Of a DNA stretch of 64,000 nt, positions 24,651 through 37,565 are shown piece after piece. Made by a program: the position numbers and the translations under genes. The stretch is taken from assembly GCA_009192285.1 (NCBI GenBank), contig WBVU01000003.1, positions 1,953,973-2,017,972 of the forward strand, read 5' to 3'. The notes beneath the pieces are model-generated. The model searched no databases and was not told the DNA's origin. It was given only the letters and a program-made list of their open reading frames with translations. Within the stretch, counting starts at the first letter, position 1. Each line of letters starts with the position of its first letter. This DNA comes from Morchella semilibera. Taxonomy: Eukaryota > Ascomycota > Pezizomycetes > Pezizales > Morchellaceae.

Positions 24651-27600
24651 CCGAGACATAACAGAGACCCTTCCCCCCCCCCCCCGAACTCACTCACTCG
24701 CGGTTCGAACGCGCGCAAAGTAAAGGAGGATTGCGAGAGAATTCGTAATATCAGGAATACGAGTCTTGGAGATACACACAACATACGTAGTGCATGTAGT
24801 ACATGTACTATGTACATATATGTATAGATGTATACATGATCAAGTACATGTACCTACATTACATTTGCATGCCCTTACCTTTCAAACTGCGCACAAAATG
24901 AAGGCCTTTGGCCTAACCGAGAGAGAGAGAGAGAGAGAAATAAAAAATAAAAATAAAAAAAGTATTGGAAACATAATACTGGAATTGGAGGAGTTTGAGA
25001 ATCAATATCGAGAAACGCAAACGCAAGTAAACCAAATGTTAATAATACCCCAATAGTAATAAAAATCCCTACCATTTACGGGCAAGGCGAGCATCAGCAC
25101 GCGAGAGACTGAGTGAGTGAGAGAGCGCTATTCGCGGCAATGTCAATAATTCATCGAAAAAAAACATTGGCCCCTTTATTTCTTTACCAGCCCTGGAATT
25201 TCACTGTTCCTCCTGTGGAGTGCAGCGCAAGGATATGGGGGGAGGGTGGTGGCTCAGCAGGTCAGGTACCCTTACCAATACACTTACCATACCTTGGAGG
25301 AGCTAGGGCTGACTGACTGACGAGCTATGACTACATTTTCTACTTTTCCCGCTAGAGTCAGGCACCGAAATCCAGGAACAAGGAACGAACGGTGGTGGGT
25401 GCATCATCAAAGTTATGAAAGTAATTCACAAGTGAAAGTGCTAGTGAGAACCAAAACCAAAAACCAAAAGAAAAGGAAGCGTGAGTGAAGTGAAGATAAT
25501 TATGATATTAAGATTATTAAGATATGTTACTATGTAATACCGATAGCAAATATATACTATCGACTTTAAACCATGCCCGTTCCTGCCCTGCCTTGCCAGA
25601 CCGACCTGCCCACTTTGACCCCCCATCCCCATCCCCATTTCCCCATCCCCTCGCCCCAGAAAAATAAAACCAGACCATAAATGCAGTCGAATACAAAATA
25701 AAACCAATGAGTGAAAAAAGCAAATACCGTATCAAATAGAGCACAGTGTGAAAAAAAGCAAAAAAAAGCAAAACCCGGAAAACATGCGTACGCCTTGACT
25801 AATAAGAGAGATATGAGGAGATAATGAAAAAACTAAGGAAAAGATAAAAATCAAAACCACTAGCTCCGGTCCTTTATGAATGAACACCCAAAACAGTAAG
25901 GAAATAGGAAATAGGAATAATAAAAAAAAGGAAAGAGTAGACTAAAGGAAATTGATGGTTGATGGTGATAAGAGGATATATGCTGTTTCGAATAATGCTC
26001 GCGCGCGCTCACGTCGTTCTCCACTTTCCACACCCGACTCTCCCGACATCCCTCCACAATTCAGTTGTATAGCATGTTCTCTGCCCTCGTACGTTTTACT
26101 CGTTCTGCTTCATTCGCCCGTATCGTCTCGTCGTTGTGTGGTAATAGTAGTGGTGATAGTAGTGTTTGTAGGGTAATGGTTGTGGTGGTGGTAGAGTAGT
26201 GTGGAGATTCTTGGGTCGATCGAAGATCGGTAGACTGATTGACAGACAGCCAGAAAGAGAGCCGGCTCTCAATCATCACGCATGTCCGGATAGCAATAAC
26301 AGTAGTAGTGGTGGAGGTAGTAATAGGCGGTAAGATTGTAGACCATTTGCATGCAGGCTGCAAACCGAATGTGCACGCCGAAAACAAGTGTTGTGGTAGT
26401 TTGGTTGTAGATAGTAGATGTAAGTATCTCACGGCATAATGATTGCAACTGCGAGACTAATAGGAGTAGGGAGGAGTATATGGTTGTCTAGCAGATAGAG
26501 CTGACAATCTGTAGTTCCTATTTACTCGGGGTGGGGGGAAGAGGCCTGTTTGGGGGAGGTCCCGGGCATGGGGGAATAATGCTTGAGGGAGCAGGTCCGT
26601 TGAAGTTGTAACCCAGTGAGCTCAAAGAGGTCGGGTCGTTGGGGTTGACGAGGGTTTGTGAAGGGGCAGGCATTGTGATGTAGTTGTTTGTGGTTGTAGG
26701 TGGTTCTAAGAATGAGAACTCGAGGGGTGATGAGTTTGTATTTGTAGTTTGTAGTAGTGGTGATTGGTTGTATGTATATGTAGTGTAATAGGCAGTTCAA
26801 TTGATTGACTGATTGATTGATTGATCCGATGTCCTGTATAGGGAGTGGTGGGGAGAAGTAGATGTCCGAGGGGGGGGATGCCTTGATGCTTATATGTTAA
26901 TGGCAGTTGCGTAGTGTGGTAGCGCAGTTAGTGGTAAGTGTGGTAGCGTAGTAGCAGTAGCGTGGTTGTAGTTGTAGTGTGGTAGTAGTAATGATGATCG
27001 GGACGAACTAGCCTGGTGTGATGATGATGCTGCTGCTGCTGACGATGGAGGGGTGGTTACTCGGAAGGGTCTGGAAGTTTATATACCGAAAGTTCATGGA
27101 GAAGGGATGGGGGGTGGTTGCCTTTCTTCAGCAGGCCTGCCTCATACAGAAAAAAAAAAAAATACTAACAGGTTTAATGGGCTGGAACTACCTAGGCCCT
27201 AGCAGGGGCGGTTGTGAGTGAGAGCGATTGTTTGGATGGAGGCTCTGCTGCCTGGGCGTTCCGGGGCAAAAATAGGCGGTGCAGACTAGAGACCAGAACA
27301 GAGTCAGTTCAAGTCAGGTCCGTAGGGTGAGAACGAACAGAGACGATACTGTTTCGGATGGCAGTGTATAGGATACGGCTACATAGGGAAAAAGACCACC
27401 ATTGCTCGAACTAACCAGATCAAAAGGAAAAATAAAATAAAATAAAATAAAATAAACCTATTATGGAGAGAGCGAAGGGGGGATGAGGTGATGGGGGAAT
27501 AAGGGAAGGGGGGGGGGGGTGGGCCCAGAGAGTTTGCGCGTGTTTCAGCCCCAGGTTGTGTCGGATGCGGTACTATACGGTAACTTGTGAGAGTAGATGT

Positions 27601-30600
27601 TTCTTATGGTTCAGTGTTCTCTCTAGGAGGGGTGTAACTTGGGTGGGTGGAGTGGAGGATAATTGAGTGTATGTGGAACCGGTGCCGGGTGGCTAGAACG
27701 CAAAAGCAATGAGATGAGGAGGAGTGTTACCATCGCTGTCAGTTTTTTTTTTTGTTTCGCGGGGGAGACGATGGTGATATGGGTTATGGATTATAATTTA
27801 TGAGTTACGGGGGGTTCTTGATTTACTCTGCCCTTACTACATTTTCTACTCTATTTTCACTATCATACTAAGGCGACATACAGTAAACTATCGCAGTTAC
27901 CAGGATCTAGCAAGGCCGACCTCATCCTTTTTTTTTTTTTTTTTTTTGGGCTCCTTTGACATACCCCCTGTCTGGTAGAGCGTCCCTCGTGGACGGCAAG
28001 CACTGACGACATACCCACAGGGGGGGGAGGGGAGGGGAGGATATGAGGGCACGCACGGCGAATGGAGGACCCTACCCCCAAGGCCAGGCCATGGCCATGG
28101 ATGCTATTATGGGAGCTACGTTACGTTACACACCCGTAGTCAATCAGGACGGACTGATAAAATGGGGGAGGGGAAGTGATCGATGAACGAGATGAATGAG
28201 GTGACAGGCCTATAGCAACCTATGGGATGAGATGCTGCTGTACGTGTATGTGATGTGTGATGTGTGATGTGTGATGTACTGGGTATGGGTATGGGCATGG
28301 GGTGTTGACGTATTGCCTTGCAACACAGAGACACTCAGCATCACTCGGTTTTGGGAGGATTGTCGTTGTCCATTGTTTTGATACGCTGTGATATCAGCCT
28401 GTGAAACAAAATAAGCTCACCAGTAACATTTGCGAAACATCCTACCAACCAGCTGAACTGGCTTCACCAAAGAAAACTAGTTTTTTTTTTTCTTTCTTTT
28501 CATTAAGCTTATGATGAAATTTGTTCCCCACCACCACCACCACCACCACCCCCGTCGTTGCCCTAATGTAAGGTACACCCCGCCTGCATCAGGTTATGAA
28601 CTTAATACTCTAGCTCGGGCAAGTACGATACCTCTAGATACCTCGGTCATCCATCCATCCATCTGATCGATCAGCTGGACAATCCCCGGGGAAGAGAGAG
28701 ATGTGGGGTGTAATTCAGGATGAGATGGTCTGTCACAGTCGGTTGAGTCAGTACTCTACACTACCTGCATGGAGGAGGGATATGCTGTGGGTTTCCGAAG
28801 AAAGAGATGTGTCTTGTGTGGCTTTCCTCCTCCTCCTCCTCCACCAGGCCAGACCAGGCATAGCAAGGTGTATCACATCATGAAGAGGAAGAAGAAGAAG
28901 AAAAAAAAAAGATTTGAGGTTCCTGATCCGCTTTGTCGGGAATCTGCATCTACTACATACGTTAGTTTTTACTAACACTAGCAGTACCGCGCGCTCGCAG
29001 TAGTAGGCAGGTGGTAGCTGCTTGCATAGTGTTAGTACTACTTGCAGATATAATACAACTAATTATAATCTGTTATGGTACGCCAGATATATATCACCGC
29101 CTGTTATTGATTTGATTGATTGACAGTTTTACAGCTACTACTCTTGGTATATACAACAACAACCTCGAAAGAGCACGGTACACCGACCACCCGACCGACC
29201 GAAGGGGGTCGTATGATCGCTGCTGGCTGGCTGGAACCGAAGACAAACGGGTGATGTCGGGGGAGGGGGGGGGGGGGGTTTCAATATTGACCGCCCGCCC
29301 GGTCCGGATTTCAAAAAGAAAAGAAAAGAAAAGAAAAAGAATTATAATATATATATAAAAAGGAAGACATATAATGGGGCATACAGTTACGTTTTTTTCG
29401 TTCGGTGCGGTCGGTCAGTCGGTCAGTTTTCAAGACAAAAGATAGGAGCCGTACGCGTAGGTACTTGTCATCTCAGCCATTAATTCGGGGGGCAAAAAAA
29501 GAGGAGGAAAAAAAAAAAGAAGTTATGGCTGTACATATTGTAGTTAGATACATCAATTCCGGAAATGAAATTTGAGCTACCTAGAGTACATACATTACTA
29601 CAACATGATATGTACCTATCGCGCAAACGCGCAGGAATAGAAAAACGTTTTATGAAAGCCCAAACCAAAAAGGAAACCTCTCCCAAAGAGGTCAAGGAAA
29701 AAGAAACTTCCCGTGATCCCCCTTCCCCCCGCAAATCCTTTCCCCTCCCCCCTTTACCCTCGTGCGGTATGTACATCCACTGGGGGGTAGTAGGCTAGAG
29801 GAGGTAAAAGAAAAAAAAATGACGGCTAGCTAGGGATGAAACCAATTTTACTCTATCTGGCGCGGTGACAAACCTCAAGGAAACGGAACAAGGTGAGGCC
29901 GTGGGCGGCGCCGGCGGGCGGTTTTCTGCTTCTGTTGACCGGGGGGGGGGAACGCCAAGCAATTTACTTTAAAAGGGTGCGCGCGCGGTCAGGGTTCAAG
30001 CCAAGGACCCCCCCCCCATGCATCGTGGAATATTAATGGGGAAGCGGACGCCGGACCCTAAAGAAAATCATTCCTTCACGTCATGTCAGGTACCGACCAG
30101 ACACGCTAAGGAAAGGAGGGAGTTGGAATTAGAATTAACTACATACATCTAGTATATACTATACTAGTGAGAAATTTTTTTTTTCGGTCCCTGAGGTCCG
30201 ACGATATTTTGCAGTATCCGAAAGAAGCATCCCTGGGAATGCAGAATAGGGTGCAGTATTCAAATAATTTCAATTGAGAAAGAATGAAGGGGGGAAGTTA
30301 GGGGTGGGGGGGAAAAGGAAAGGACAGAATTGGGATCGGTGTTTTGCAGGTTCCGCCGATACTCCGCTCATCAATGCATCGCATATCGTATCTGATACCA
30401 CGATATATCTCATCTCTACATATTTCTGCCTGCTGCCTGCCTGCCTACCTACATACTTACTATTAATTGCCTGCACGCGTGGGGGGTCCCGTATACTTTT
30501 TCGAGATACTCAATATATTGCCTACATGCACATCCACCTACTCTACAGGCTACTTCAATCTACTCTACTCTATTTTGCTCCTCAGATCCGATCCCCCTCC

Positions 30601-31738
30601 CCGCTAATTAATCAGAAAGTAGAAATATCAGGCGAGAAAAAAATCATAGAGCGGTAGCGTCCTGCGGTCCATATTAAAAAAAAAATGAAAAGAGGAAAGA
30701 AGAAAAAACGTGGCAGCCCCGATTGATTGCCCTGTCAATTATCTTTCCTTCCTCGCCTCCTTGCTTCTCCCCTACTTGGGTTGCACTGCAGCTTGACCGC
30801 CGCAAGCGGGCGGGCACCTCAAGCCTCAGTGGGGCTTGGATATGTGTAGGTAGAGCAGCTGGTAGTTGAAAAGAAACAAACTGGTCTCTGCTCCACTATT
30901 TTGTACCACCTACTCGACCACAGGCACATGCATACAGAGACAAGTGGACGCCACAGTGGATATGCTGCTGGTGCTGCTGCCACCTTACGCTGGTGCTGCC
31001 AGTAAGAAACAAGTGGAGTCGCACCGTCGAACGCTTTCCCCTCACATTCCTCACGATCACTTCTTTACCAGTGACCAGCTCCTCGGTGTCGCGGAGATGC
31101 CACCGTGAGGTTTTGTGGCGTTTCTCTTCTGCTGCTCGGTCTCACCGCGCATCGTAGGGTGCCCTGCCTAGAAAACCCCCCCCGCTTATCAGCCAATCAT
31201 GGCGAGGTGGAGATAGGCTGAGATTCCAGCAGCTGGTGTTTTGTATAATCCCGAGGTAAACCCGGGTGTACGGTTGTGTTTCTGGTGATGGTGCTGTGCT
31301 GTGGAGCAGCTCACGGTAGTTTGTTTTCAGAAACCGAATATCAATTTCCGCTTTGTGAGGGACCTGGTCTGGCTGAAGTGGTGATCGTGACGAGAGGATT
31401 GCCTTTCAATGACTGAATTGACGGACTATCTCTACGTATGCTCTGATCTACCTACCTACTGAGAAAGTATTTCCTCCACTCTACAAGGATTCAAGTGCCG
31501 AACAATCACCATACTCTGATTTATCCTCACCATCATGCATCCACAAACCTGTGCTTGTGTACCTGTAAGTAAACGAGAAACAACCCCTCCAACTCTACCC
31601 ATGACGCCGGAAACCCACCCTCCCTCGGCCCCTCCCCTCCCCTCCCCCTCCCATATCCTAAATCTGCATAGCATAGTGCATAACTCAAGCCTCACCAGTC
31701 GTGCAGTGCGCACAATGTGGCAGCAGCAGCAGCAGCAG

Positions 31739-31740
<2 letters not shown>

Positions 31741-31768
<28 letters not shown>
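31741..31768 (+). repeat. 28-base poly-A run after a CAG repeat
   Basis: CAGCAGCAGCAGCAG leads into an uninterrupted A run. It might be a retrocopy tail, but nothing recognisable precedes it, so it is listed as a homopolymer. Confidence 0.8.
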
Positions 31769-31772
<4 letters not shown>

Positions 31773-34700
31773 CGAGAATCTAGACGCATGCATGCAGGGT
31801 GGTCTGGTTCCACTCTGTCCGGGGTAGGAAGGTGTGGAAGGATTTGGGAATGTTCCATAGGCGAGACCAAAGGGGCTACCTTATTGTTATTGTTGTGGGT
31901 GATTGTGGTAGTGGTGGCAAATTACCATCTTGCCCTGATTGACTGACCGTCTGCCCTGCGGCCGGCAACTGCGACTGCAACTGCAAATAATGCAAGGGGC
32001 AAATTTACTCTACCCTCTGATTGTTTCTTCATGAGGGAAGCGTATGCAGACTGGCGGGTACACTATTCAGAAGGTACTGATCTATATGGATGAAACCAGA
32101 TCTTTGCTTTGCTTGCGTAGACAGATGAACAGATGGACACAGATGGACAGATGGACAGACAGACAATAACCCCATCATCGCATCGCATCGCAGCACAGCG
32201 CAGCAGCACATCGCATCGCTTCTCGTCTCGTCTCATCTCATTTCCCGATGCAATCATGGCCTGTTCTATTCTACATATCATATCCCCCCTCTGCTCCCTC
32301 TAATCCATTCACCCATCAATCATGTCAATCACCTATCCGCCCGTCCAACTCATGTCCTCCCCCTTCAATTAACTGTCACTGTCAATGACAGTCAACGGAA
32401 GATCAGGCGTAACCTTTTTCCCTCCGTCTGGGCGCCTACTTTGCTTTTGGTTACAGTCTAAGTCTAGCCAGGGCGCCAATTGAGCCCGCCAGACAGCGGT
32501 TTTTTTTATTTCTGGTTAAAGAAACCGTTGGGAGGTCGAGATGCGGGTTTGGCAGTTGGCTAGATTCAGATACAGCATGTCTGGACCCACCCACCCCCCG
32601 TTGGAGGTTGCTTTACATAACATTGAACTAGAGTCCACCTCCGGCCCTCCCCCCCCCCCCCCCAGTCGAGCGCCTGCGAACAGTAACAGTAACAGGGACG
32701 TTTAAAGGATCAATGTTATAGACTCTGCAGGAGATAGGGGAGTAGTAGTAGTAGTAGTAGAGGGAGTATTGTATTCTGTGTACATACTTATGTATGCAGG
32801 TATGTTATAACTGCAGCAAGGCAAGCGACATAACATCAAACCTCCCTTAATTCCCCATCATATCATATCAAAATCAAAATCAGAATCAAAACCGGAAAAA
32901 TAAAAAAAATAAATATAAAAAAAATAAAATAAATAAAAAATATAAAAAGTGTCAAATAGGAGAACTACTCTAGAACATTCGATCCGTACAGTAGCAAACG
33001 GCCACCCGCCAAACATGATTTGTGGCGCTATGTACATGTACCTCCATGTACCTTTGTATGTACCTCCATGTACCTACCTCTTGAGGTCTTGTTTGCTGAT
33101 GGATGGATGGATGGCTTGATGGCTTGTGCTGCGGTTCGCTTCGCTTCGAGCTCATTCCCTCTTTGGGCCCGGGATCGACAGGGGCACAAACATTTTCCCT
33201 CCCTACATGTGAACACCACACACACACACATTTTACTACAAACAAACCAAAAAACACGTGGGAAATAATCTCCATCGATACCGAAATCTAATCGCGGACA
33301 GGCCTTGCACCCCTAGCTTAGCTAGCTAGTTGCTGAGAGGGCCGGGTGTGATTGGAAGTTTTCTGGAAAACAGTTCAGGCCTTGCGCAATAAACATTAAT
33401 TGTAAACCTGCGCAGCGCAGCGCAGATAGTACTGTTTCATGACATGCCCCCCCCCCCCAATGGGCCCGCTCATCCAAATTCCCCGACGTACACGATGCGT
33501 GCACCAAGTCGATGACAGCTTACACGGACCTTCGATAGCCGCCGTAAATATAGGCCTCGATAAGGGACTCTACACTCCCTCTCCCTCTCTCTGCCTCTCT
33601 ATCTCGGTCGGGCCGATATTGGCTCGTACGTTATACTCTACTCTACTTTAGCTACTCTACTCTAGACCGTGGCGAGATTGACTCTGAGTGCGCACTTGAT
33701 CCCCCCACTGTATACTACGCACATCACATCCTGCATGTTCAGTTCGTCTAGTAGGTACATGTATGTGTGTACCTATATGTGGGGCAGCATATAGAGTTAC
33801 ATGTAAGTTACATAGAGTAGAGCAGAGTATATAATGCACCCCCAACGCCAGGCGCGGTAAAGCCATAAATCACACGCTTTGCGCCATCGACGCACGCCGC
33901 ATCCATCCATGGGTTACTCCATGTATATGCGGGTTACATCATCACCATCACCAGCTCGTGCTCGTGCTCGTGCTCGTTCGTGCTACTATCAATATCAATT
34001 GCAACTATACTATGGCGTACCTTGGAGCCTGGACCGTACCAGTATATACACAGCGAGTGTCTAAGAGGCAGGATCCAGAGATGTACCTACATATATGCAT
34101 ATGTGCTGGTCTATATATACAGACCAGAACAGACCAGACCAGACCAGACTGCAGGCTGGCCATGGCCGGGCGCGCGTTAATTAATTAATTATATATATCA
34201 TCATAACCAATATGTCTGTCCTGTCTCGTCTCGTGTCGTCTCGCTTCTTAGAGTACCTACGTAGAGTCACCACATCTGCAATGATTACATACACACACCA
34301 GTTTATTTTAAGTTTTGGGGCCAGGCTGCGCCGCGCAAGCAGGCAAGCAAGCGATCCGGAGCCCCGGCCTCCGGCGTCGGCAGAATTAAAGTAGGAATCA
34401 ACAGACAAAGGCGAAAAGACACGCCATTGATCCCCCGGCACGCTTACCTCTAACGGGGCTCCGTAACGAACGGCGCGCGAGCGAGCGGGCATAAGCGGGC
34501 GCGTGGATATGGGGGGATCGATATATACGTATGTACATACTCAGTAAGTACATAGTACTCTATCTGCGGTAAAACAAAAAAAACAAGTTAAACGACACCC
34601 ACGCACGCCGGATATCACCCCCGGATCGGGACGGTGCTTGTGGATATGGGTTATGATAGAGGGCAGTAGGACCGAGGCCTAAATACATGTAGATAGATAG

Positions 34701-36129
34701 AGCAGAGCAGAGTAGGGTAGAGTAGGGTACTACGCGCGTGGGGGTTACCGTAGGTCCGGCGCGGCCGGTACTTGCTCTACTTAGTCTTTGCTCGAGATGG
34801 GATCGGGTCCGGATCAATATCATATCTCAACGTCGCAGATTATCACTATGCTGTCGGTCAAGAACCCTCCTGGCAGTTGCATATATCGTCAAATCAAAAA
34901 AAAAAAAAACATATGAAAACCAAATAGGAAAAAAAAAAGCCCTCGTCTAAACAACCTCTAATATCCCTCCCTCTCCCCACCCCCTAGCTAGCTAGCCAGC
35001 CTCTATCCCCCTGTATAACCCGAAGATAGGCAAAAAAAAAAAAAAAAGTAGGCAGCAAAGCTAGCGCTCGTCCTCAAAGCACCCTGTCCTGGCCCTCTGC
35101 GCGAGATCGCGATGGCGAGAGACAGGCAGACAGACAGCCCCCCCCCGGCTTCTGCTTTGCCGGCCGGTCAATAACCTTCATGTACTCTCCCATCTCTACA
35201 TACATACCCAGCTAGCTAGCTAACCGGACGAATCGGGGGGGTGGATCAGGGTCTTTTCTTTCCTTCTTTCCCTTCTTCCCTTCTTCCTCCCTTGCCACCA
35301 TTCTGCAAGCGGGAGTACTGACTGGCGCCTGTTGTTTAATTGAAGTAGGTATTTTGACTCGCTGTACTATGCCATGTACGTCGTCGGTACGGTTGTACCT
35401 GCATGATGCCCGATGCGATGTGCGCACGATACGATACGATGTGTGCGACTAGCTAGCTTATAGTTAATGTTAATTAACTCTGGGCCTATAGCCATTTAGC
35501 TTTTTAGTTTAGGATGGCGTTCTTTTTTTTCTTTCTCTTTTCTTTCCTTCTTCCATACGAGATGCCACTCGTCCCATCTCCCGCGCGAGCTTATCGTCTT
35601 ATAATTAGTTAGGTTATATTGCGCGGGGGGGCGGGGGGGGGGTTGAGGTTGTATGATGATGATGATGATGATAATGATGGCGATGATGACGATGACGGTT
35701 GATCGATGGAAGGTTTAACGGTTCCTGCGTCGAGATGCCGTTTATGGGATGGGGAGAGAGATTGTGTATTTTCGCGGTTGAAGCGGGTTTTAAAAAGAAA
35801 AATCGGATCGCTTCCTTTAATTATTCCTTTGTTGAAGGTAAAAATTAAAAAGGTGTAGCTATCTAGCTGGTTTGGGGGTCTAATGGCTAATAACTCTCTG
35901 ACTCTGACTGTTGGATCCCTTCCCCTTCCCCGGTCTTATCCGAAGAAGATGAAACCGTTGAGGTTGAGGCTCAACTACATGCATCATCATCATATATTAT
36001 TATTGTAGAGTACATACAGTCACTATGCACATATTGTATTTTCCCCCTTCGGTCACTCCGCAAACGAACCTCGTGATCTCTCTCATTTCACCTCACTTCC
36101 CCTGTAGCTTCAGTTCTCTCCCTAGCTAG

Positions 36130-36152
36130 CCCCCCCCCCCCCCCCCCCCCCC
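36130..36152 (+). repeat. 23-base C homopolymer in the promoter/leader of the next gene
   Basis: An uninterrupted C run ending 73 bp before the ATG at 36226. It is the longest G/C homopolymer in the window and lies where the 5' leader or core promoter should be. Confidence 0.85.
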
Positions 36153-36225
36153 AACCCCCACCACGATCACAGCCAGTCTAACACCATCACAAAGCTTCAT
36201 CTCCCGTTCTCCAAATTTCAATCAA

Positions 36226-37304
36226 ATGCCTACTCTGAGACGCTATTGTCGCGTTTCAAAATACACGTAAGCCCGTGCACACTATTTTTTTTGACACCCA
36301 AAAAATATACTTTTACTCTCATCTATTTATACATGTAATTACCTGAAGCGTACACAGGCTTAAATAAAAAATTCTTTTTAGAGTTCTCGAGTGCCGCATC
36401 TACCTCGATAATCCTTCTGACCTAACACCCTGGCTTCATAACACCCTTCCCCGCATATTTGCGAGTGTAAAGCCCCTCGTCCTGCCAAAGCTCAACGAGG
36501 AGAGGAAACGTGCGAGATTGGGAGGCAGAAAGGCTGCTGTTGCGGTCAAGGATGTGATTGTCGAAGGTGGGGTTTTAATTCCCATCACATTCTCCTCCTC
36601 ACATGCTATGATGTCATTGATCGCGACTTTGAAACATCCACTAATATAATACCAAACACCCACCATTAGATGACTACGAGCTATCCCTCTTCCTTACAAA
36701 CTCGGGTACGCGTCATACCGTCATGACAAAGCAAAAATCCCTCTCCACCGCACCCGCAAAATTGTACTCAAACTCCTCAAAACTCACCGGCGGAGGTGGG
36801 GGCGGAGAAGTAAGGACATTTGTTGAGCTCCGTCGTGAGTCGTCGCCGCCCGAAATTGACCTTGAATCTATCCCAATGGTACCCACCACTGGACCAATCA
36901 CCATACCAGACGACGATCACGGCGAGGAGGATGAGGGCAGAACCAGGATCTTGGGATCGGCCCGGCGCAGGAGCACCCGCACAAAAAGCAGACGTCGATC
37001 GGAGGTTGATGACGACACCCTACTACCACCGCCTCCTCAAAAGCGCCACAAGACCCCCACCATCACAATTCCCGACGACGATAACAATTTCTCATATCTG
37101 GAGGAGGAGGAAGGAGAGGACAAAAAGAAACTCTCTATTCAGACGTCCTATGAGGGTTTCAACATCTACTCTCATATCCTAACTATCGTCGTCAAACGCC
37201 GCCGGGGTGGTGCGAACACGAACGCTAGCGCGGGCGCGGGGAAGAGTAAGATTATGGAAGAGTGGATTGGCATGAGTCAGGCTATCAGGGACGGAGATGA
37301 GTAA
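36226..37304 (+). CDS. Conserved-looking ascomycete protein of unknown function
   Basis: Exons 36226-36266, 36382-36566 and 36670-37304 join into 286 aa in one frame. Both introns are GT-AG, and the short first exon encodes MPTLRRYCRVSKYT. The N-terminal part is compact and protein-like (VLECRIYLDNPSDL, PRIFASVKPLVLPKL, DDYELSLFLTNSGTRHTVMTKQK). The middle (about 120-235) is Gly-, Ser- and acid-rich with basic patches and probably disordered. The end has a second conserved-looking block, LSIQTSYEGFNIYSHILTIVVKRRRGG. The architecture of two ordered blocks around a disordered centre resembles uncharacterised fungal proteins I have seen, but I cannot attach a named family or activity. The basic segments allow a nuclear location; that is inference. 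A foldback element starts 42 bp after the stop. Confidence 0.75.
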
Positions 37305-37346
37305 TCGTAATAGTCGTAGTAGCAGGAGAGCAGTAGCCTTAGTAGG

Positions 37347-37565
37347 CGTATGGCCGTAGCTCCTCCCTCTTTGAGTTCTTACCCTGTATGTAACCTAAGG
37401 AAATAAAAATTGACAAAAGGTCAACCTTGATGGCTTGTGTTGCTTCTTTTTTTAGGGGCATAGGTTACATACCCATCTACCCATCTCCTGGGGAAATCGG
37501 AACGTGGGAATTCGCATAAAAGATCCAGGGTAAGAACTCAAAGAGGGAGGAGCTACGACCATACG
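37347..37565. mobile_element. 219-bp foldback MITE in the 3' flank of the unknown gene
   Basis: Left arm 37347-37386 and right arm 37526-37565 are reverse complements over 40 bp with about one mismatch. They begin CGTATGG and share CTCCTCCCTCTTTGAGTTC. A second inner inverted pair based on GTATGTAACCTA continues the fold. There is no coding capacity and no clear target-site duplication, so the superfamily is open. The arms are much better preserved than those of the other foldbacks here, which suggests a younger insertion. Confidence 0.82.

Larger units (their letters stand above)
22401..36129. other. Gene desert, part 2: microsatellite- and homopolymer-rich DNA
   Basis: Nearly 14 kb without a believable gene. 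It holds long C runs (22548, 24251, 24365, 32649), G runs (23667, 27511, 29269, 35625), a 28-base A run (31741-31768), a purine tract (24536-24650), ACTCC, CCTCA, AAATA, CAC and TAG microsatellites, and many TACATGTA sites. Apparent frames translate simple repeats (poly-Lys, poly-Phe). I found no tRNA, 5S or snRNA by eye. It could hold non-coding transcription units that cannot be recognised from sequence. Confidence 0.55.

Noticed and set aside
24102-24659. 185-codon frame on the minus strand
   Set aside because: It is poly-Ser/Leu/Phe from a purine tract followed by Gly/Val runs from C-rich microsatellites.
31741-31768. Poly-A run as a sign of a LINE or SINE insertion
   Set aside because: No element body or target-site duplication could be recognised upstream.
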